NCBI GenBank assembly: GCA_946631805.1
Contig: CAMPAJ010000042.1
Coordinates: 1-9,896, forward strand
From: an uncultured Eggerthellaceae bacterium
Lineage (GTDB): Bacteria; Actinomycetota; Coriobacteriia; Coriobacteriales; Eggerthellaceae
Reading direction: 5' to 3'
DNA length: 9,896 nt
In this document: positions 6,552 to 9,896 of the stretch, one piece after another
Numbering within the stretch: the stretch's first letter is position 1
Layout: each line of letters starts with the position of its first letter
The notes under the pieces: model-generated
The model's input: the letters and a program-made list of their open reading frames with translations, nothing else
Told to the model about the DNA's origin: nothing
Databases searched by the model: none
Position numbers and translations under genes: made by a program

Positions 6552-7760
6552 ATGGCTGACGAACGCGAGGCCGGTTTGGAAAGCGACGTTCCCCGTTACT
6601 GGGACGACGTTCCAGAATCCGAGGGCGTGTGGGACGGCGATGGCTGGCAGGTGCCAGAGGGCTATACGGACGTCGACCAGGATGAAGCCGGCGCTACAAA
6701 CCACGTGCATACGCATGCATCGTATATTCCCTCGAGCGAGGCTCATGTCGAGGAAGAGCCCGACGAGCCGCTGGATGCGCGCGAGCGCCTGCGCAGGCGT
6801 CTGGGCAAAACGAACGAGCCTCACGTATCGCCCGCCCCCAAGCGCACGACGCGCACCGGCGAGCCCAAGCCCGAATCGGGTCAGCGTGCCCAGCGCGTCA
6901 AGGAGAAGGCGTACGAGAAAACGCCCGACCGCTTCAAGAACCCCAGCGATTTCCAGGTGCGCCTGCGCACGGGCGCGGTCTACATCACGCTCAACATCGC
7001 GTGCGTGCTCGCAAGCGATGTGACGACGATGCTCATCCTGGCCGTCACGGCGGCCATTTGCACGGGCGAGTTCTACTACATGCTCCGTTCCGATGCCAAG
7101 ATGCCCAACGAGTTCATTGGCATCGTGGCTGCTGCCGCGTATCCGGCGGCCGTGTTCTTCTTCGGCATAATCGGCATGGTGTTCGTCACGGCCCTGCTCA
7201 TGCTCGCCGTTACGGTCTGGTACGTGTACTGGTTGCGCGCACGCGTCGCCGACGTGGGCATTTGCGTGTTCGGCGCGATGTACACGGGCATGCAGCTGTC
7301 GTGTTTGCTGCTCATACGCATGTCCATCGGGGGGCTGTGGGGCGGCCTGGTCGTCATGGTCATCTTTCTGAGCATCTGGGCCAACGATGCCGGGGCCTAC
7401 GTGTTCGGTTCCAAGTTCGGCAAGCACAAGCTCGCACCGCGCACGTCGCCCAAGAAGAGCTGGGAAGGTTTTATCGCCGGCCTCATCGTATCGATGGCGT
7501 TCTGGTGCATCATGCTCGCGGTTCCCGAGATATCCATAAACGTGTGGCAATGCCTGCTGTTCGGGCTCGTGTGCGGCCTCACGAGCGTTCTGGGCGATCT
7601 GTGCGAGAGCCGCGTCAAGCGCTCGGTGGGCTTCAAGGACTCGGGCACCATCATGCCGGGTCACGGTGGCTTGTTCGACCGCTGCGACTCGCTCATGCCC
7701 ACGGCCGTTGCAGCTGCCATCCTGCTGTTCGGCTTCGGCTGCCTTCCCATGCCGTTCTAA
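6552..7760 (+). CDS. cdsA: Phosphatidate cytidylyltransferase CdsA with N-terminal extension
   Basis: This membrane enzyme makes CDP-diacylglycerol from phosphatidic acid and CTP, the precursor of anionic phospholipids. The family signature is complete: KRSVGFKDSGTIMPGHGGLFDRCDS, with K362-D363 and HGG-x-x-D-R-x-D at 371-379. About eight hydrophobic segments run from residue 141 to the end. The ATG at 6552 is 3 nt past the uppS stop, and its likely Shine-Dalgarno (GGGGCGG, 6537-6543) lies in the end of uppS. The 402-residue protein is longer than the usual 270-290 because residues 1 to about 130 form a polar, acidic then basic, probably disordered tail (Trp/Asp-rich at 15-35, Glu/Pro near 68-74, Arg/Lys/Pro at 78-130). 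The tail has no family I recognise. It probably faces the cytoplasm. Confidence 0.95.
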   Translation: MADEREAGLESDVPRYWDDVPESEGVWDGDGWQVPEGYTDVDQDEAGATNHVHTHASYIPSSEAHVEEEPDEPLDARERLRRRLGKTNEPHVSPAPKRTTRTGEPKPESGQRAQRVKEKAYEKTPDRFKNPSDFQVRLRTGAVYITLNIACVLASDVTTMLILAVTAAICTGEFYYMLRSDAKMPNEFIGIVAAAAYPAAVFFFGIIGMVFVTALLMLAVTVWYVYWLRARVADVGICVFGAMYTGMQLSCLLLIRMSIGGLWGGLVVMVIFLSIWANDAGAYVFGSKFGKHKLAPRTSPKKSWEGFIAGLIVSMAFWCIMLAVPEISINVWQCLLFGLVCGLTSVLGDLCESRVKRSVGFKDSGTIMPGHGGLFDRCDSLMPTAVAAAILLFGFGCLPMPF

Positions 7761-7769
7761 TGCGAGCCT

Positions 7770-7792
7770 GATACACCCAACCTCGTTGACCG
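7770..7792. repeat. Direct repeat copy 1 flanking the inverted element
   Basis: This 23-nt sequence ends CAACCTCGTTGACCG and matches 7940-7963 at 21 of 24 aligned columns (two substitutions and a one-base gap). Its core CAAC-CTC-GTTG (7778-7788) is an inverted repeat. It begins 10 nt after the cdsA stop codon. Confidence 0.7.
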
Positions 7793-7814
7793 CACGTTGG
7801 CCTCTTACCCGTCC

Positions 7815-7927
7815 GCCCTGGTCATAAAAGGGACGGGGTCATTCGCTTGGCTTCGGCTAGCAGATGTGGATGACAGGAGCAGTGCCTGCAGAATCGCTCA
7901 TGACCCCGTCCCTTTTATGACCAGGGC
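7815..7927. repeat. 113-nt element with perfect 28-bp inverted repeats
   Basis: Bases 7815-7842 are perfectly complementary to 7900-7927, with 57 nt between. The arm reads inward as CCCTGGTCATAAAAGGGACG followed by GGGTCAT. The A-run, the G-run and the GGTCA/TGACC motif resemble the arm of the 1824-1924 element in style, though the two are not copies of each other. I see no coding sequence in the loop. Perfect identity of 28-bp arms implies recent arrival or selection on the structure. It is most likely a REP-pair or MITE-type element; cdsA-dxr terminator or processing hairpin is the alternative. Confidence 0.85.
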
Positions 7928-7939
7928 TACTTGGACTTT

Positions 7940-7963
7940 GATGCACCTCAACCTGGTTGACCG
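7940..7963. repeat. Direct repeat copy 2, upstream of dxr
   Basis: This is the partner of 7770-7792. It ends CAACCTGGTTGACCG, and its core CAACC-T-GGTTG (7949-7959) is a perfect 5-bp inverted repeat with a one-base centre, a shape typical of operators. It contains TTGACC (7957-7962), which looks like a -35 box but has no good -10 at 16-18 nt. It lies 70 nt before the dxr start. Confidence 0.7.
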
Positions 7964-7996
7964 TATCACTACGATCTCATTTCACGTGTTTGGCGC

Positions 7997-8002
7997 TACA
8001 AT
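7997..8002 (+). promoter_or_regulatory. Possible -10 box for dxr
   Basis: TACAAT matches the -10 consensus at five of six bases and would start transcription near 8009, giving a leader of about 24 nt that includes the dxr ribosome binding site. No recognisable -35 lies 16-18 nt upstream (the sequence there is ATCTCA-like), so this rests on the -10 alone. Confidence 0.3.
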
Positions 8003-8032
8003 GGTGCGGTTGACATTCGAGGGAGGCCCCAT

Positions 8033-9232
8033 ATGGTACGGCGCATAGCGGTTCTTGGTTCTACTGGCAGCATCGGCACGCAGACGCTCGACGTCGCGCG
8101 TCGGCACCCGGATAAAGTGAGCGTCGTCGCAATTGCCGCCGGGCGCAGGGCGAAGGAAGCGTTGCTGCAGGCGAAGGAATTCGGCGTGACCTCCATCGCT
8201 TTGGGACAGGAGCCCGATGCGGCTGTGCTCGACGAAGTGGGCGTTTCCCAGGACGTCGATATCGCTATTGGCGCACAGGCCGTGTGTGACCTGGTGAAGC
8301 GGTCCGACGTCGATGTGGTCGTCAACGCGCTCGTAGGTGCTGCCGGCTTGCAGGCGAGCTACGAAACGCTCAAGGCGGGCAAGGTGCTTGCGCTTGCCAA
8401 CAAGGAATCGCTCGTCGTGGGCGGTGATCTGATCATGCCGCTCGCCGCCCAGGTTGACGAGGCGCGCCGTGAATCGGGCGCGGCTCCGGCGCATGGGCCC
8501 GCCGGCGCCCTCATGCCCATCGACTCGGAGCATGGGGCCATTTACCAGTGTCTTATAGGCGAGTCGGCGCGCGAGGTCGAACGGCTTTGGGTCACGGCGT
8601 CGGGCGGTCCGTTCCGCGGGAAGAAGCGCGAGGACCTCAAGGGCATAACCGCCGCGCAGGCCCTTGCGCACCCGACCTGGAACATGGGCCCCAAGATCAC
8701 CATCGACTCGTCGACGCTCATGAACAAGGGGCTCGAGGTCATCGAGGCCCATCATCTGTTCAACATGCCCTACGACCGCATAAGCGTCGTGGTGCAACCG
8801 CAAAGCGCCATACATTCGATGGTCGAGTTTTCGGATGGGTCGGTGAAAGCGCATCTGGGGACGACCGACATGCGCATACCGATCCAGTATGCGCTGAGCT
8901 ATCCCGAGCGCTGGGACGCGCCCGTCGAGCCGCTCGATTTCACGAAGCTGGGAAGCCTGGAGTTTGCCCCGGCCGATACCGAAACGTTCAGGTGCCTGGC
9001 CTTGGCGCGGGCTGCAGGCGAGCGCGGCGGCACGCTGCCTTGCGCCATGAATGCAGCCAACGAGGTGGCCGTTGCCGCGTTCCTGGCAGGGGAGGGCACG
9101 TATCTGGGCATCGCCGAGTGCGTCGAGGCCGTAATGCAAGCCCATGATGTGCACTCCGTTGAATCGGTGGAGCAGCTCCTTGAAGTTGACGCTTGGGCGC
9201 GCACCGAAGCTCGAGCGTGGCTTGCACATTAG
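8033..9232 (+). CDS. dxr: 1-deoxy-D-xylulose 5-phosphate reductoisomerase Dxr
   Basis: Dxr converts DXP to 2-C-methyl-D-erythritol 4-phosphate with NADPH and a divalent metal, the committed step of the MEP route to isoprenoids; it is the target of fosmidomycin. The ATG at 8033 has GGGAGG (8021-8026) 6 nt upstream; 399 aa. The NADPH site GSTGSIGTQTL is at 9-19, LANKESLVVGG follows, and the metal ligands are D164 and E166 in PIDSEHGAIYQ and E235 in MNKGLEVIEA. The substrate loop TASGGPFR and AHPTWNMGPKITIDSS are also intact. The stretch before the metal site (DEARRESGAAPAHGPAGALMP) is roughly 10-15 residues longer than in E. coli and Ala/Pro-rich, probably a surface loop. Its isoprenoid product feeds UppS in the same cluster. 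A 272-nt spacer with a repeat element separates it from cdsA, so it may have its own promoter. Confidence 0.97.
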   Translation: MVRRIAVLGSTGSIGTQTLDVARRHPDKVSVVAIAAGRRAKEALLQAKEFGVTSIALGQEPDAAVLDEVGVSQDVDIAIGAQAVCDLVKRSDVDVVVNALVGAAGLQASYETLKAGKVLALANKESLVVGGDLIMPLAAQVDEARRESGAAPAHGPAGALMPIDSEHGAIYQCLIGESAREVERLWVTASGGPFRGKKREDLKGITAAQALAHPTWNMGPKITIDSSTLMNKGLEVIEAHHLFNMPYDRISVVVQPQSAIHSMVEFSDGSVKAHLGTTDMRIPIQYALSYPERWDAPVEPLDFTKLGSLEFAPADTETFRCLALARAAGERGGTLPCAMNAANEVAVAAFLAGEGTYLGIAECVEAVMQAHDVHSVESVEQLLEVDAWARTEARAWLAH

Positions 9233-9381
9233 GCGAAAAGGCGAACCCTCCTTCGGGAGCCTCTCTGCTAAAACCACCGTTTGCACAAGGCTGGCATACC
9301 CCGCCACGAATGAGCCGCAATCGAGCGCCAGAAACGTTTTGAGACCCATACTGTACGACAGTGCCCTGGCGTGCATTTGGT

Positions 9382-9407
9382 GGTTGCGCTGTGGCGCTTT
9401 GGCAACC
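9382..9407 (+). other. Small inverted repeat in the dxr-rseP spacer
   Basis: GGTTGC (9382-9387) is complementary to GCAACC (9402-9407), with a 14-nt loop that itself contains GCGC/GCGC. It lies just upstream of the rseP promoter and could be a weak hairpin or an operator. Elsewhere in the 213-nt spacer (9233-9445) I see only a weak CTCC-TTCG-GGAG hairpin near 9250 and no clear terminator for dxr. Confidence 0.3.
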
Positions 9408-9439
9408 GATGGGAAACGGCGTTTATAAGGCCGTATAAT
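9399..9439 (+). promoter_or_regulatory. rseP promoter, close to the start codon
   Basis: TATAAT at 9434-9439 is a perfect -10 hexamer only 6 nt before the rseP ATG (9446), so transcription should begin at or within a base or two of the start codon. An alternative is TATAAG (9424-9429) with TTGGCA (9399-9404) at 19-nt spacing, which would still leave a leader of only about 10 nt. The first option lacks a clear -35 (GGGAAA at 17-nt spacing). Confidence 0.5.
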
Positions 9440-9445
9440 GCCAGC

Positions 9446-9896
9446 ATGGATATTTTGCTTACAGTTCTTGCTGCGACGGTCGTGCTCGGTTTCCTCGTGT
9501 TCATCCACGAAGGCGGGCACTTCGTCGCCGCGCGCGCGTTCGGCGTGCGCGTTTCGGAATTCATGATCGGTCTGCCGGGTCCGTGCATCGGCATACAGCG
9601 CGGCGAAACGAAATTCGGCGTGACGGCCGTGCCCCTGGGTGGCTATGCACGCGTATGCGGCATGGAGCCGGGCGAGATGTCGCCCTACCTTGAAGCCGCG
9701 ATGGCCAGCGTGTATGCGCGCGGGACGGCGCTTATGGAAGACGTGGCGTCCGATTGCGGCTGCTCGGACGACGAGGCATACGAAGCGCTCGAGGAGCTCG
9801 TGGAGTGGGGCACCATCGTCGGCCCTAAGAAAACCGACGAGTTCAACGTCTACCGCGTACCGGAGCGCAAGCCGACGGCCCTGCAAACGAAGCGGG
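9446..9896 (+). CDS. rseP: Site-2 intramembrane metalloprotease RseP, 5' part
   Basis: RseP-type proteases cut membrane-embedded substrates such as anti-sigma factors within the bilayer. The frame runs off the window after 150 codons. The first helix (MDILLTVLAATVVLGFLVFI) leads into the zinc motif HEGGH (H21, E22, H25), and FMIGLPGPCIGIQRGETKFGVTAVPLGGYARVCGMEPGE carries the conserved strand and GGY segment (66-68). There is no Shine-Dalgarno: the nearest AAGG is 15 nt away, so ATG 9446 fits a leaderless mRNA. From about residue 78 a charged, soluble insertion begins (LMEDVASDCGCSDDEAYEALEELVEWGTI..., then FNVYRVPERKP). It extends to the window edge, where typical family members already have the next membrane segment. 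The rest of the protein, including the PDZ domain and NxxPxPxLDG motif, must lie downstream. Confidence 0.92.
   Translation, partial: MDILLTVLAATVVLGFLVFIHEGGHFVAARAFGVRVSEFMIGLPGPCIGIQRGETKFGVTAVPLGGYARVCGMEPGEMSPYLEAAMASVYARGTALMEDVASDCGCSDDEAYEALEELVEWGTIVGPKKTDEFNVYRVPERKPTALQTKR

Noticed and set aside
5586..7664. 692-codon open frame on the minus strand
   Set aside because: It lies opposite uppS and cdsA, whose motifs are unmistakable. Its Arg/His/Ala/Asp-rich product is typical of an antisense frame in high-GC DNA, and I see no family motif.
7797..8048. 83-codon forward frame in the cdsA-dxr spacer
   Set aside because: It runs through the inverted repeats and overlaps the dxr start; no ribosome binding site or protein-like composition.
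9144..9428. 94-codon forward frame across the dxr end and following spacer
   Set aside because: It begins inside dxr in another frame, with no ribosome binding site and no recognisable product.
7982..9886. 634-codon open frame on the minus strand
   Set aside because: Opposite dxr and rseP, with the same biased composition and no recognisable domain.
1..9896. CRISPR array, tRNA/rRNA genes, transposase genes
   Set aside because: No regularly spaced repeats, no cloverleaf or rRNA-like sequence, and no transposase-like protein in any frame that I would trust.

Overview
The window is high-GC bacterial chromosome with every supported gene on the + strand. The set of conserved genes, the mix of ATG, GTG and TTG starts with clear Shine-Dalgarno sites, and the protein sequences suggest an actinobacterium. 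My tentative guess is the Coriobacteriia/Eggerthellales group (Eggerthella/Slackia-like); this is an impression from sequence style, not a database result. Nothing here looks like a prophage, an insertion sequence with a transposase, or a CRISPR array.

Layout. (1) 302-1810: permease and ATPase genes of a polar amino acid ABC transporter. The substrate-binding protein gene presumably lies just upstream, outside the window; a strong stem-loop (92-127) precedes the permease. (2) 1811-2081: a spacer with a 101-nt inverted-repeat element, an 11-bp-phased direct repeat, and a six-codon micro-ORF (MHRCEC) with a good ribosome binding site, all ahead of htrA. (3) 2082-4067: a membrane-anchored HtrA/DegS-like serine protease with one PDZ domain, followed by an intrinsic terminator. 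(4) 4241-9896: the conserved translation/envelope cluster pyrH (UMP kinase), frr (ribosome recycling factor), uppS (undecaprenyl diphosphate synthase), cdsA (CDP-diacylglycerol synthase), dxr (MEP-pathway reductoisomerase) and the 5' part of rseP (site-2 protease).

How they work together. Dxr makes MEP, which leads to the isoprenoid precursors that UppS elongates to the lipid carrier for cell-wall synthesis. CdsA supplies CDP-diacylglycerol for phospholipids. PyrH feeds pyrimidine nucleotides, including the CTP that CdsA and the MEP pathway use. HtrA and RseP are the two protease classes that act in succession in classic envelope-stress signalling (DegS then RseP in E. coli), although nothing here proves that they cooperate.

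The least ordinary material is between the genes and in two protein extensions. Three of the spacers carry long inverted repeats (1824-1924, 5603-5695, 7815-7927), two of them built like paired REP sequences or small MITEs. The 7815-7927 element lies between two near-identical 24-bp sequences that are themselves palindromic. rseP has a consensus -10 box so close to its ATG that the mRNA should be leaderless. RseP also carries a large insertion after its GGY motif, which looks like a small winged-helix domain.
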